This document shows positions 1 to 8,057 of a stretch of DNA of 58,551 bases, piece after piece. Position 1 is the first letter of the stretch; every line of letters begins with the position of its first letter. The translations under genes were made by a program, and so were the position numbers. Source of the DNA: an uncultured Acidimicrobiales bacterium (GTDB lineage Bacteria > Actinomycetota > Acidimicrobiia > Acidimicrobiales > UBA10347); contig CALKPY010000031.1 of the NCBI GenBank assembly GCA_937991435.1, positions 1 to 58,551 on the forward strand, in the 5' to 3' direction. The notes beneath the pieces are model-generated. The model was not told the origin of the DNA. It searched no databases and was given only the letters and a program-made list of their open reading frames with translations.

Positions 1-210
1 CGGCTTGAGTCGGTCCAGTTTCCGAACAGCACCATTACCGGGGTCGGGTTCGATAATTGTGAGATCCAGAGCCTGGACCTCACACAAAGCAGTGACTTGG
101 CAATTGGCGATCCCCGCACCTTGCGCGGCGCAACGATTGCAGAGAAACACGTACCGCTTATCGCTCTGCGGCTCGCCCAGCTCTCGGGCATCGAGGTTGA
201 CGAGACGTAG
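1..210 (+). CDS. Pentapeptide-repeat protein, C-terminal fragment
   Basis: The window opens inside a reading frame of 69 codons that ends at a TAG. It carries the five-residue periodicity of pentapeptide repeats in its first half (FDNCEI, LDLTQSS and similar steps). It then has the tail usual for standalone pentapeptide proteins: a RGATI step followed by an amphipathic helix with LIALRLAQLSGIEV. Such proteins form right-handed quadrilateral beta-helices; some shield gyrase from quinolones, but most have no known target. The start and the main repeat body lie outside the window, so length and function cannot be judged. Confidence 0.6.
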   Translation, partial: RLESVQFPNSTITGVGFDNCEIQSLDLTQSSDLAIGDPRTLRGATIAEKHVPLIALRLAQLSGIEVDET

Positions 211-250
211 GTCAGACAGAATAGCGTTTTTATTTCTAGTACTGCCTAGA

Positions 251-256
251 TATAAT
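251..256 (+). promoter_or_regulatory. Candidate -10 box of a leaderless transcript
   Basis: A perfect TATAAT sits in a locally AT-rich stretch after the upstream stop codon. No convincing -35 lies 16-19 bases upstream, only a T-rich run. An ATG begins seven bases after the box, where transcription would be expected to start, so the RNA could be leaderless, which is common in actinobacteria. Confidence 0.4.
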
Positions 257-262
257 GTAGGC

Positions 263-298
263 ATGAGGAGCACTCGACTCATTCCGAGCACTCCATGA
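263..298 (+). CDS. Possible leaderless 11-codon upstream ORF
   Basis: ATG at the predicted transcription start opens an 11-residue peptide (MRSTRLIPSTP). Its TGA overlaps the ATG of the next micro-ORF as ATGA, the arrangement used for translational coupling in this genome. The peptide resembles no known attenuator. Its reality rests only on the promoter spacing and the overlap. Confidence 0.25.
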   Translation: MRSTRLIPSTP

Positions 299-381
299 GG
301 AAGCCGACGACACTAGTTCTGGCGTTTCTGCTACTGGCAATCTTGCTTGCGTCGACACTGCAACTCGTGGTGCTCACGTGA
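295..381 (+). CDS. Candidate single-span membrane microprotein (28 aa)
   Basis: A 28-codon frame encodes a basic start (MRKPTT) followed by about 20 uninterrupted hydrophobic residues (LVLAFLLLAILLAST, then LQLVVL), the layout of a one-pass membrane microprotein. It overlaps the stop of the 11-codon upstream ORF by ATGA. There is no homology-based support, and the length is at the limit where chance ORFs occur. The rest of 211-456 holds nothing else I can recognise. Confidence 0.3.
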   Translation: MRKPTTLVLAFLLLAILLASTLQLVVLT

Positions 382-456
382 TCGCCAGGCCGAATTTACC
401 AAAGGACCATTTTTGCTGCTGATGGCACTTTGGGCCGACAACCGAGCGGTATCGCT

Positions 457-885
457 ATGACGACGCCGCTGCCGCCAACGACCGATCTCGCCACCCCCGA
501 ACACGTCGCCGAACTTGTGCGACGCTTCTACGGCGACGTGGCGCAGGACTCGCTACTAGGCCATCTCTTCAACGACGTGGCCAAAGTTGACTGGTCCGAG
601 CACATTCCAATACTCACGGCGTTCTGGTGTCGCGCCCTGTTCAGCATGCCTGGATACAGCGGAAACCCTTTTCGCCAACATGCGCTCATACACAAGCAGA
701 GCAACTTCACCGTCGAACATTTCGAACGGTGGCTTGAACTATTCCACGAGACTGTCGAGCTCGGTTGGGTCGGACCGAACGCCGACAAAGTGCGGGCTCT
801 TGCCCGTAACGTCGCCCGGGTACACAGCACGCAACTGCTTGGCCACGCTCTCGACGTAGCAAGATTCGAGGACTCACGTTGGTAG
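457..885 (+). CDS. Group III truncated haemoglobin
   Basis: A 142-residue globin that binds haem and probably handles O2, NO or peroxide in the cytoplasm. The family signs are LVRRFYGDVAQDSLLGHLF at the first helix, then an ILTAFWCRALF segment, a PGYSGNPFRQH turn and a late segment with FERWLELF. In group III globins the proximal histidine lies just before the last helices; the HALIHKQSNF segment fits that neighbourhood. I chose ATG at 457 over the upstream TTG at 430 because the N-terminus then has normal family length. Its last codons overlap the next gene, so the two are probably co-translated. Group III globins are bacterial and their physiological role is not settled. Confidence 0.85.
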   Translation: MTTPLPPTTDLATPEHVAELVRRFYGDVAQDSLLGHLFNDVAKVDWSEHIPILTAFWCRALFSMPGYSGNPFRQHALIHKQSNFTVEHFERWLELFHETVELGWVGPNADKVRALARNVARVHSTQLLGHALDVARFEDSRW

Positions 886-1157
886 CCGAGACCCACACGT
901 CTTTTTCCGATCTCGAGCGAAGCGACATCATTGAGTTCATCGTGCACATCGTTGCTCAGGTCGACGAACAGATCGACGTTGACGAGCTCACACTTCAGCG
1001 CTGTGGATTCACCGACGACCTTGAGATCGAGCAACTCGCTCGCATTGTCGGCGAAGAGTTCAGCGAGCGCACTCTTGTCGGGCAGGCGCTCGAAGAAGTC
1101 GATGCGACCTGGCTTATCACCGACCTTGTGGCCGCCCTCTATCCCGATATCGACTAG
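879..1157 (+). CDS. Acyl-carrier-protein-like small protein lacking the attachment serine
   Basis: A 92-residue acidic helical protein whose TTG start overlaps the globin stop. The middle reads GFTDDLEIEQLARIVGEEF, which lines up with the ACP core pattern G-x-D-S-L-x-x-x-E-L-x-x-x-x-E-x-x-F. The serine that would carry 4'-phosphopantetheine is replaced by aspartate (DDL for DSL). Length and predicted helices fit the ACP fold, but the similarity is weak. If it is an ACP relative it cannot be loaded in the normal way and may serve as a scaffold. No acyltransferase lies beside it. It could equally be an unrelated four-helix protein. Confidence 0.45.
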   Translation: MVAETHTSFSDLERSDIIEFIVHIVAQVDEQIDVDELTLQRCGFTDDLEIEQLARIVGEEFSERTLVGQALEEVDATWLITDLVAALYPDID

Positions 1158-1209
1158 CCAACCACGGCTCTAGCGGCTCGGTCCGAACAGGGGCGCTACC
1201 AGCGACGCG

Positions 1210-1899
1210 TCAGGCGCCGACGGAGCCGCCGGAACTCGCCGGCACTACAACGACCCGGCACGCAGCTTGGTTCGGATTCTCAGGGGTCAACTCACCCGAA
1301 AGCTCACCGTTCTGCGACGACACGAAGCCGCCGATAAGACCTTTGTGCAACTCGCACACGACACTCGAGTTCTGCGTCACAACATCAACGAACGGACAAT
1401 TCGACAGCTCAATCACCCCATCGTTGCTTGCACGAGGCTCAAAGCCATCGACCTGCAATCGGTCGAAGAGCTGACGCTCCACCTCGGCAAGATCTACATC
1501 GTCGCCACCGGCGCCAGCCGCATCAACCCCGACTTGAAAGCCCACCTCGAAGGGGCTGGCGTCGGAGCCTATGACTTCGAGCAAGAGCTCGGCGAGCCGT
1601 TGGTACGAACCCGATACAGAACCAAACGCGTTCAGCGCGTCGTCGCGAAGCACGTACTGCTTACGGGGGCGACCACGCGTGGTCCGCTGCTCATTTGACT
1701 CAGCGACCACACCCGCGTCCACGAGCACAGCTAGATGTTGGCGTATCGCATTGTGGTTAAAGCCAAGAAAATCAGTGAGCTCCGCTACACCGACCGGCGC
1801 TGTTGCTTCGGCGATGTACTGAAACAGCTTGAATCTGCTTGGATCTGCCAACGCCCGCGCTTGAGGTTGCATCAATTCGCTTACGTTCATTGGCTGCAT
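1210..1899 (-). CDS. SufR/ArsR-like winged-helix regulator with C-terminal cysteines
   Basis: A 229-residue repressor-type protein. Residues 10-85 form a winged helix-turn-helix (ALADPSRFKLFQYI, then GFNHNAIRQHLAVL as recognition helix and RTTRGRPRKQYVL as wing). The C-terminal part has Cys168, Cys182, His185 and Cys214, placed like the Fe-S or metal ligands of SufR-type regulators, although spacing from the second to the last cysteine is longer than in SufR. It is divergent from a ZIP metal transporter, so sensing of a metal, Fe-S status or redox is a reasonable inference. The open frame continues 480 bases further upstream into the transporter gene; I cut it at the ATG at 1899, preceded by AAAAGG. 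ATG at 1890 is an alternative. Confidence 0.75.
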   Translation of the reverse strand: MQPMNVSELMQPQARALADPSRFKLFQYIAEATAPVGVAELTDFLGFNHNAIRQHLAVLVDAGVVAESNEQRTTRGRPRKQYVLRDDALNAFGSVSGSYQRLAELLLEVIGSDASPFEVGFQVGVDAAGAGGDDVDLAEVERQLFDRLQVDGFEPRASNDGVIELSNCPFVDVVTQNSSVVCELHKGLIGGFVSSQNGELSGELTPENPNQAACRVVVVPASSGGSVGA

Positions 1900-1952
1900 G
1901 GGCCGATCGTACCTTTTTTTGCAGGCCGAACTAGATTTAGGTGATTTTGCTA

Positions 1953-1976
1953 ACCGACGGAAAAGGAACTGTCGGT
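1953..1976. promoter_or_regulatory. Inverted repeat between regulator and ZIP transporter
   Basis: ACCGAC and GTCGGT form perfect 6-base arms separated by 12 bases (ACCGAC-N12-GTCGGT). The repeat lies in the 258-base divergent gap, 53 bases upstream of the regulator start. It could be the regulator's operator or a weak stem-loop. I see no second copy in the gap. Confidence 0.35.
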
Positions 1977-2092
1977 CAAAGCCGTGTACGTCCGGAGCAT
2001 TTTCTGGACCACCATCGTCATGTTCGTTGGCGCATTGCTCCCCTGTCTTCATCGAAATCGGGAGCTGAGCGCCGTGAGCGTCGACTGCACCG

Positions 2093-2121
2093 GTGGCAGA
2101 GAATTCGCGCCGCGGTATAAC
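2093..2121 (+). promoter_or_regulatory. Candidate promoter of the ZIP transporter
   Basis: GTGGCA (2093-2098) and TATAAC (2116-2121) are separated by 17 bases and sit about 37 bases before the ATG at 2158. The -10 matches five of six consensus positions and the -35 four of six. This is the best sigma-70-type match in the gap. Confidence 0.3.
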
Positions 2122-2157
2122 GACTGTCATATCCGGCTCGCGTAGAGTGCTGACTGC

Positions 2158-2988
2158 ATGTCTACGGTTTATGTCGCCATTGCGATCTTTGCGCTTTCGC
2201 TTCTCGGTGGTCTGGCACCCCGGCTTTTCTCGAATCGGCTGAGCAACCGTCGACTCGAAGACCTGACAGGGATTGCATCTGGCCTGCTGTTGGCTTCTGC
2301 CCTTTTGGTCGTAATTCCGGAAGGGTTTCACGTCGCCGCCGAGGCCGCTTCCAATGATGCCGACGAGGTCTTCATTCAAGAACCAGTTGTGCTTGGCGCC
2401 ACCGTGCTTGTCGGGTTTCTCATGATGTTGTTACTCGAAGGTTTCGGCATTGGTCACGCCGTGCACGAAGAACACCACGATCATGCTCAGGGCCACGGGC
2501 ACGGCCATGTGCATCACCCAACGTCATCAGGCGTGCTCGCTATTGGGCTTTCGGTGCACGCGGTGGCCGACGGCCTGGCCATAGGGGCAGCCGCTGCAAC
2601 TGGCGAGACCGCATTTTCGTTACTTGTCGGCCTGGCTGTGCTGCTTCACCGGGTGCCCGCTGCCTTCAGCCTTGGCCTGTTCGCCCTTCACGAACCAGCG
2701 GGATGGGCCCGCGGTTCTCGCGGCGTAATCCTGTTCGCTATGGCAACGCCGATCGCCGTGATCGCGTCGTATGTGCTCCTAGACGGAGGAAGCGATCAAA
2801 CCGTTGCTTTGGCGTTGTTGCTGTCGGCTGGAACGTTCCTGTATGTAGCGACAGTCGACACCTTGCCTGCGGTTCACAACATCGATACGGGAATGCGGTC
2901 GGTACTCAACGTCATCGCTGGCGCAGCACTATTCGCAATACTATTTTTATCACTCGACGCTGCCGGGCTGCTTGACCACGCGCACTAG
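2158..2988 (+). CDS. ZIP family divalent metal transporter
   Basis: A 276-residue inner-membrane protein with about eight hydrophobic segments, which imports (or in some members exports) Zn, Fe or Mn. The family signs are GLAPRLFSNRLSNRRLEDLTGIASGLLLASALLVVIPEGF in the first helices, a histidine-rich loop (HAVHEEHHDHAQGHGHGHVHH, about residues 100-122), and the metal-binding fourth and fifth helices, seen as SVHAVADGLAIGAA and LHRVPAAFSLG. The HNxxDG of classical ZIPs is replaced by HAVADG here, as in the GufA/ZIP-11-like subgroup. The gene is divergent from a cysteine-containing winged-helix regulator, which suggests metal-dependent control. Confidence 0.85.
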   Translation: MSTVYVAIAIFALSLLGGLAPRLFSNRLSNRRLEDLTGIASGLLLASALLVVIPEGFHVAAEAASNDADEVFIQEPVVLGATVLVGFLMMLLLEGFGIGHAVHEEHHDHAQGHGHGHVHHPTSSGVLAIGLSVHAVADGLAIGAAAATGETAFSLLVGLAVLLHRVPAAFSLGLFALHEPAGWARGSRGVILFAMATPIAVIASYVLLDGGSDQTVALALLLSAGTFLYVATVDTLPAVHNIDTGMRSVLNVIAGAALFAILFLSLDAAGLLDHAH

Positions 2989-3024
2989 CTGCGCCCAAAC
3001 GATTACTCAAGGATCGAAAACACG

Positions 3025-3651
3025 ATGGCGTCTCCCCAACGAGCCCTGATCGAAGGCCAGCCGGTACTCGTACTAGTCGATGTCCAGGGTGGACCTCCGA
3101 CAGATGGAGCGACACCTGCCATTCCGTTCATGGCGACATATGACGCAGCAATGAACCGCATTCCCAGGTTGGTCGAAATTGCCCGCAAAAACGACATCCC
3201 CATCGTGTTCTTCCAGGAAGCACATCGGCGTAATCTCATCGACTTTGGGCGAGAGCTCGACGGAGCAGAAGGGGTCCATTTACTCGAAGGCGATCCGGGC
3301 ACCGAAGTTTCAGCGATCGTCGGCATGCGTCGCGATGACTACTTCATTCGCAAGCGTCGCTACTCGTGCTTCTTCGGCACCGAGTTCGAGATCCTGCTCA
3401 AAGGGCTAGGTGCCAAGACCCTGATCTTTGTCGGTGGCCACACCGATGTGTGTGTGCACTATTCGTTCGTCGACGGGCACCAGCACGACTATTTCTGTCG
3501 AGTCGTGACAGACGCAGTGGCCGGTTCCAGCCTCGACGCCCACAATGCGTCGCTCACGGCGATGGAATACCTACAGACCGGGGCATGTCGCACAAGCGAC
3601 GAGATCGCCGATGCATTCGAATCCTGGGTTTCACCTATCGCGTCGAGCTGA
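3025..3651 (+). CDS. Isochorismatase-family cysteine hydrolase, possible N-carbamoylsarcosine amidase
   Basis: A 208-residue cytoplasmic alpha/beta hydrolase of the cysteine-hydrolase superfamily. The triad is visible: Asp19 (VLVDVQ), Lys110 (FIRKRRYS) and Cys143 (HTDVCVHYS). The family covers nicotinamidase, N-carbamoylsarcosine amidase, ureidoacrylate amidase and isochorismatase. It converges on the neighbouring hyuA-hyuB-oxidase operon. N-carbamoylsarcosine is the product of ATP-dependent N-methylhydantoinase and this amidase would release sarcosine, so that substrate is my preferred inference. Sequence alone does not fix it. Confidence 0.8.
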   Translation: MASPQRALIEGQPVLVLVDVQGGPPTDGATPAIPFMATYDAAMNRIPRLVEIARKNDIPIVFFQEAHRRNLIDFGRELDGAEGVHLLEGDPGTEVSAIVGMRRDDYFIRKRRYSCFFGTEFEILLKGLGAKTLIFVGGHTDVCVHYSFVDGHQHDYFCRVVTDAVAGSSLDAHNASLTAMEYLQTGACRTSDEIADAFESWVSPIASS

Positions 3652-3672
3652 CAGGCTCATGCATAGTCCTGG

Positions 3673-3690
3673 CCTCAACGCCGCGTGAGG
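3673..3690. terminator. Weak stem-loop between convergent genes
   Basis: CCTCA and TGAGG (loop of eight) lie in the 40-base gap between the converging hydrolase and decarboxylase genes. The stem is short and has no T-tract, so this is only a candidate. Confidence 0.25.
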
Positions 3691-3691
3691 G

Positions 3692-5194
3692 CTAGGTGGC
3701 GACCGAGACTCTCTGCCCATACGTGTCGATCAGCGCCAACATGGCGTCAACGTCATCGGTCGTGACCGAGGGGTTCATAAACAGCATGCGAAATGCGTTT
3801 AGTCCGTCAACGGGTTGAAATCCGATCATCGCCGTACCTTCGGCCTGCATTTGAGCTTTGATACGTGCCGGAAGCGAGTGAAGCCGGTGCAGCAGCTCCG
3901 GCGACTGCGATCGCAGCTCGGTGCCATCACGCACGATCGAACGATCGGCTTCGGGAATCCAGGCGAATACGACATTGGTGAAGTTGCCCTCGACCAGCGG
4001 CACAAAGGTGCCTTGAGATGAACGAATACGGTGTCGCGCATGGTCCGCCATCAAAACTGAATGGTCTATTCGATGGCCAAATCCGACATCTCCGTGGTGC
4101 TTCCACGAAAGCCACAGTTTGAGCACATCGATTCGTCGTGCGCATTGAAAGGTTCGATCACCAGAGTCGTATTCGGCATTGAGTTTGTCGGGTTGGAACA
4201 GGTAGTCGGCCTTGCCTGCGAAGCAGGCCGCTAACTGTTGTGGGTTCTTCACTAGCAGCGCAGTGCACTGTTGGGTCATACCCATCATCTTGTGCAGATT
4301 CCAGACAAACGAGTCAGAGCGAGCAACTCCGTCGAGAAGATGTGCATAGGTCGCAGAAAAAAGAGCGGATCCGCCGTAGCACCCGTCTATGTGGAGCCAC
4401 AAGTGCTCCCGTTCGCAGATGTCGGCGATTGACTGTATGTCATCAAAAGCCGAAGTCACCGTTGTTCCCGAGGTGGCGATGACGGCAAACGGCACCTCGC
4501 CCGCCTGTTTTGATGCCTTGACAGCGGCGGCAAGAGCGGGCACGTGCATCGCTCCTGTCGCGTCGGTCTCGACCTTGATCACAGCGTTGGTACCAATGCC
4601 GAGCAACGCTGCCGACTTCGTCGCTGCGTAATGGCCTGCAGCCGACACGAAAAGGGTGAGTCGTTCTCCTGACGAACCAGACGTCACCACATCAGGATTA
4701 CGTCGATGCCGAGCAAGCTGCAAGGCGTACAGCGTCGCCGTCGAACCGCCCGGGCAGAAAAGTCCCGGCGGAAGTATCGGAATTTCTGTTGTAGCGCCGT
4801 CGTCGTAGCCCGCCAGCCGTCCGAGTTTGGATAGCACCGCGCTCTCCATCAACGTAAACACAGGCGCTGCTTCGAACGTTGCCCCGGTCGTGTTCAACGC
4901 GGCACCGAGCCAGTCACCAACGACCGACACCGGGTCAGGACCCGCGAAGTTCTGATTGATGAAACGTGGGTGGCTGGTATGTACCGAGTGCTGTACCACG
5001 AGTTCGACCGCTCGTAGCAACGCAAGGTCGCCACTCGGCTCCTCGATGTCGGCAAGAGCAAGACCGGCTGCCTCGCCAAAGACCGTGACTAGGTCTTGAG
5101 GCGCCGCGAGCGCTACGACTGGATCGTCTCCAGCTGGTGGGTCGAGCACATAGGCCAAGGCACGTTCCGCTATTGCTTGCACGAGCTCACTCAT
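3692..5194 (-). CDS. PLP-dependent group II decarboxylase family protein
   Basis: A 500-residue fold-type I PLP enzyme of the family that includes glutamate, aromatic-amino-acid and 2,4-diaminobutyrate decarboxylases. Visible landmarks are HPRFINQNFAGPDPVSVVGDWLG near the N-terminus, GLFCPGGSTATLYAL, the cofactor segment HIDGCYGGSALF, and the Schiff-base lysine in SFVWNLHKMMG. The usual HVDAA is HIDGC here. It is the last gene of the SDR-hyuA-hyuB-oxidase operon. ATG at 5194 has GGAAGG ten bases upstream; a GTG at 5212 is possible. The substrate is unknown; a product of hydantoin or amino-acid breakdown is plausible from context only. Confidence 0.85.
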   Translation of the reverse strand: MSELVQAIAERALAYVLDPPAGDDPVVALAAPQDLVTVFGEAAGLALADIEEPSGDLALLRAVELVVQHSVHTSHPRFINQNFAGPDPVSVVGDWLGAALNTTGATFEAAPVFTLMESAVLSKLGRLAGYDDGATTEIPILPPGLFCPGGSTATLYALQLARHRRNPDVVTSGSSGERLTLFVSAAGHYAATKSAALLGIGTNAVIKVETDATGAMHVPALAAAVKASKQAGEVPFAVIATSGTTVTSAFDDIQSIADICEREHLWLHIDGCYGGSALFSATYAHLLDGVARSDSFVWNLHKMMGMTQQCTALLVKNPQQLAACFAGKADYLFQPDKLNAEYDSGDRTFQCARRIDVLKLWLSWKHHGDVGFGHRIDHSVLMADHARHRIRSSQGTFVPLVEGNFTNVVFAWIPEADRSIVRDGTELRSQSPELLHRLHSLPARIKAQMQAEGTAMIGFQPVDGLNAFRMLFMNPSVTTDDVDAMLALIDTYGQRVSVAT

Positions 5195-5215
5195 GTGGTT
5201 TGAGCCTTCCACACA

Positions 5216-6442
5216 TCAGATGATCGCTGTCTCGATGAAGGGCTCGCCTCGAACAATTCGGTCGTAGCCAAGCGGCGAAAGGTCGAGCGACCGATACGAG
5301 CCATACGTCACGAGCTCAGACACGCCGCGCCCGATCGCCGGCGCCTGCTGTAGGCCATGTCCCGAGAAGCCGTTGGCGAAGATGAAGTTCTGCGTCACGT
5401 GGTGCGGGCCGACGATCACGTTGTGGTCAACCGTGTTGTGGGCGTAATGCCCCGCCCACTGCGACGTCACCTTTATGCGCTCAAACGCAGGAATTCGATT
5501 CACGAGAGCCGGCCACACCTTGTCATCCCAGATGTCGCGATCCATTGCAAAGTCGTCGAACGCAACGGCCGGGTCATCTGCGGGAGTGCACCCAGCCATG
5601 TAGGCGTCGCCGTCGCTGCGAACATGCACGCCCGATGGGTCGATCGTTAGGGGCAGGCTCATCGGCAGCTTGTCCTGCGCGTCGAAGATGAACGTGAACC
5701 TTTTGCGGGGTTCGACCGGTAGCGCAAGACCAGCCATGGCCGCGGTGGCCACCGCGCTTGGCCCCGACGCATTGACAATCAGGCCGCACGAGATCGACTC
5801 ACCCGAAGCTAGCTCGACCCCCGATACCGAATTCGCGTCAGTGTTGATCGCGACAACTTCGTTCTCGACATACTCAACGCCGTTCTTGCGGGCCATTCGT
5901 TGCAATTCCGAAAAGAGGGTTCCCCCGTCGAAATATCCCTCGTCAACAAGGTTGTGACTGCCGCAGACAATGTCATCGACGTTGTAAAACGGATACGCCG
6001 CGACAATTTCAGCCGGCGTCATGATTTGCGTGCCGGCCCCAAAGCCCGATTGGATCTCTTGATTCGACCTCAGGGTCTGAGCAAAGTCTTCGCTGCCTGC
6101 CAGGTACATGTAGCCGTAGCTTTCGAAGTGCAAATCGGGCACGTCGGCGTCGTCTCGCATGCATGAGCGCAGGTTGCGCACAAACTTCGCCGCGAACTGT
6201 GACATCTGAATGTTGAGTTCGTTCGAGAACTGTTGGCGCATGCAGCTATTGGTGTGCGAAGTGGAAGCGTTGGTGTATGACCGGTCTCGCTCCACAACCA
6301 AGATCGAGCCGTCAAAATCTGAATTGTCTGACAGAAACCAAGCGATAGACGACCCAATCATCGCCCCTCCGACAATCACGACGTCGTACGTGTTGCGCGA
6401 CGGCGCACGGTGAGTTCCAGAGGAAAGACGCGAGCTACTCAT
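5216..6442 (-). CDS. FAD-dependent amine/amino-acid oxidase (DAO family), sarcosine-oxidase-like
   Basis: A 408-residue flavoprotein with an N-terminal Rossmann dinucleotide motif (VVIVGGAMIGSSIAWFL, residues 21-37), a substrate-domain segment around ASGPSAVATAAM, and the typical C-terminal FAD contact NGFSGHGLQQAPAIGRGVSEL. The DAO family oxidises secondary or D-amino acids such as sarcosine, dimethylglycine, glycine and D-amino acids to imines with O2 or another acceptor. It sits in the hydantoinase operon four bases after hyuB, and a cysteine hydrolase lies nearby, so sarcosine is the simplest candidate substrate. The LNIQMSQFAAKF region and HTNSCMRQQFS segment resemble FAD-dependent oxidoreductases of amine catabolism. 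Confidence 0.85.
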   Translation of the reverse strand: MSSSRLSSGTHRAPSRNTYDVVIVGGAMIGSSIAWFLSDNSDFDGSILVVERDRSYTNASTSHTNSCMRQQFSNELNIQMSQFAAKFVRNLRSCMRDDADVPDLHFESYGYMYLAGSEDFAQTLRSNQEIQSGFGAGTQIMTPAEIVAAYPFYNVDDIVCGSHNLVDEGYFDGGTLFSELQRMARKNGVEYVENEVVAINTDANSVSGVELASGESISCGLIVNASGPSAVATAAMAGLALPVEPRKRFTFIFDAQDKLPMSLPLTIDPSGVHVRSDGDAYMAGCTPADDPAVAFDDFAMDRDIWDDKVWPALVNRIPAFERIKVTSQWAGHYAHNTVDHNVIVGPHHVTQNFIFANGFSGHGLQQAPAIGRGVSELVTYGSYRSLDLSPLGYDRIVRGEPFIETAII

Positions 6443-6446
6443 CGCC

Positions 6447-8057
6447 CTAACCCACGTAACCTTTTAGCTCATCATCGGCGCGTGCGGCGGCACAACGCTC
6501 GGCAGGATCGCCAAACCCACCCCCGCCGGGCAGCTCCATGACAAGTCGTCTGTCGGCGGCGATTGTCTGTTTGCCTTTAGTCGCAAACGGGGTGCCGTCA
6601 TCGAGATAGACCCGACCTGGAGCACCATCGGCTCCACCGGCTCGCCCTCTGGCAGGGTTCTCGACGCGGTCAAACATCGCCGAGAACTCAAACTGGTAGC
6701 CATCGACGGGACCGATCTCGATGATCTGACCTAGCCCGCCGCGGAACTGTCCGTCTCCGCCGCTGTTCTCGCGAATTTCCTTTCGCCAGATAACGATCGG
6801 CCCAATCTGCTCAGTCGCCTCGGCGCTCATGGTCATGACTCCCGACGGGAACGCCGTCGCCGTCAACCCGTCGATCTCGGGGCGAGCGCCAGTACCGCCG
6901 CTGTTGAACATGAGCAGCTCAACCGGCGGGAGCAGCGCAGTGGGGTCGGCAGAACGAGCACTAACTTGGAAGTTCCAAAGAGCGCCTGATCCTTCGGCGG
7001 GCACCACATGAGGCAACGCCGTCGCCACAGCCCCGAGGCACAGATCGGTTACGAAATGGCCGATTACGTGACGCACAGACACGGGAGCAGGGTCTTCGGC
7101 GTTGAGGATGACCCCAGCAGGTGCGCTTACGGTAAACGGGAACAACGACGCATAGTTGTTTGGTAATTCGGGCGCGAGCGCCACGAGCATTGCGTAAGTG
7201 AAGTACGCCTGTGCATAGGTGATCGGCACGTTGATGCCGAACTCGCTCAGCGGAGATGTCCCCGAGAAATCAGCGTGCATGCCGTCATCGCTCACCGTCA
7301 GCTCGACAGCAAGGGTGATCGACTCGTTGTAGCCGTCAACCCGCATCTCATTTTTGTAGACGCCGTTCGCGACCGATCCGAGAGCAGCCATTGTCGCCTC
7401 GGTTGTTCGGCTGAACACAAACTGTGCGAGGGAATCCAACTCGACCATCTCAAACTCTGCGAGCGTTTCGAGCAGGCGTCGTCGCCCCGTCTCGTTTGAC
7501 GCAGCGAGCCCATGTATGTCGCCAAGGACCTGGTCCTGCTCTCGAACGTTGGTACCGATGATGTTCACGAGATCCCGATTGAGCTCACCTCGCTCGACCC
7601 ACTTTATGATTGGGATTCGAAGCCCTTCTTCATAGATCTCGCGACCGTCAGGGCCATAACCGCGACCGCCGATGTCGACTACGTGGGCGGTGCTCGCGAA
7701 AAATCCAATCAGCTCTGCGCCGATAAAGACCGGGGTGGTGACAGTGATGTCGTGAAGGTGCCCGGTTCCCTTCCACGGGTCATTGGTGAGATAAATATCA
7801 CCCGGGTAGATGCGCTCGGGGCCGATGTCGTTGATGAAATGTGGCACGGCCGCCGCCATCGTATTTACGTGGCCTGGGGTTCCTGTGACGGCCTGGGCGA
7901 TCATGCGTCCGTGTCGATCGAACACGCCGGCGGAAAGATCGCCCGCTTCTCGCACCGAAGTACTGAAAGCGGTTCGAACGAGCGTCATCGCTTGTTCTTC
8001 GAGAATCGAGATCATTCGATTCCACATGACTTGGAACTGGACAGCTTGGCGGCTCAT
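6447..8057 (-). CDS. hyuB: Hydantoinase B/oxoprolinase family subunit
   Basis: A 536-residue HyuB-type subunit. The family signs are an N-terminal MTLVRTAFSTSVREAGDLS, GTPGHVNTMAAAV, the metal-site region YLTNDPWKGTGHLHDITV, and the C-terminal glycine-rich MELPGGGGFGDP. With HyuA it hydrolyses cyclic amides (5-oxoproline, hydantoins, N-methylhydantoin), using ATP on HyuA. Its ATG overlaps the hyuA stop as ATGA, so equal co-translation is likely. The closely spaced FAD oxidase downstream points to catabolic use of the ring-opened product. Confidence 0.9.
   Translation of the reverse strand: MSRQAVQFQVMWNRMISILEEQAMTLVRTAFSTSVREAGDLSAGVFDRHGRMIAQAVTGTPGHVNTMAAAVPHFINDIGPERIYPGDIYLTNDPWKGTGHLHDITVTTPVFIGAELIGFFASTAHVVDIGGRGYGPDGREIYEEGLRIPIIKWVERGELNRDLVNIIGTNVREQDQVLGDIHGLAASNETGRRRLLETLAEFEMVELDSLAQFVFSRTTEATMAALGSVANGVYKNEMRVDGYNESITLAVELTVSDDGMHADFSGTSPLSEFGINVPITYAQAYFTYAMLVALAPELPNNYASLFPFTVSAPAGVILNAEDPAPVSVRHVIGHFVTDLCLGAVATALPHVVPAEGSGALWNFQVSARSADPTALLPPVELLMFNSGGTGARPEIDGLTATAFPSGVMTMSAEATEQIGPIVIWRKEIRENSGGDGQFRGGLGQIIEIGPVDGYQFEFSAMFDRVENPARGRAGGADGAPGRVYLDDGTPFATKGKQTIAADRRLVMELPGGGGFGDPAERCAAARADDELKGYVG

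Noticed and set aside
5..298. 97-residue ORF in the second frame at the left edge
   Set aside because: It covers the pentapeptide-repeat tail in another frame and has atypical Arg/Ser-rich composition.
1900..2157. Riboswitch or tRNA in the divergent gap
   Set aside because: No cloverleaf or known aptamer core is visible in this gap.
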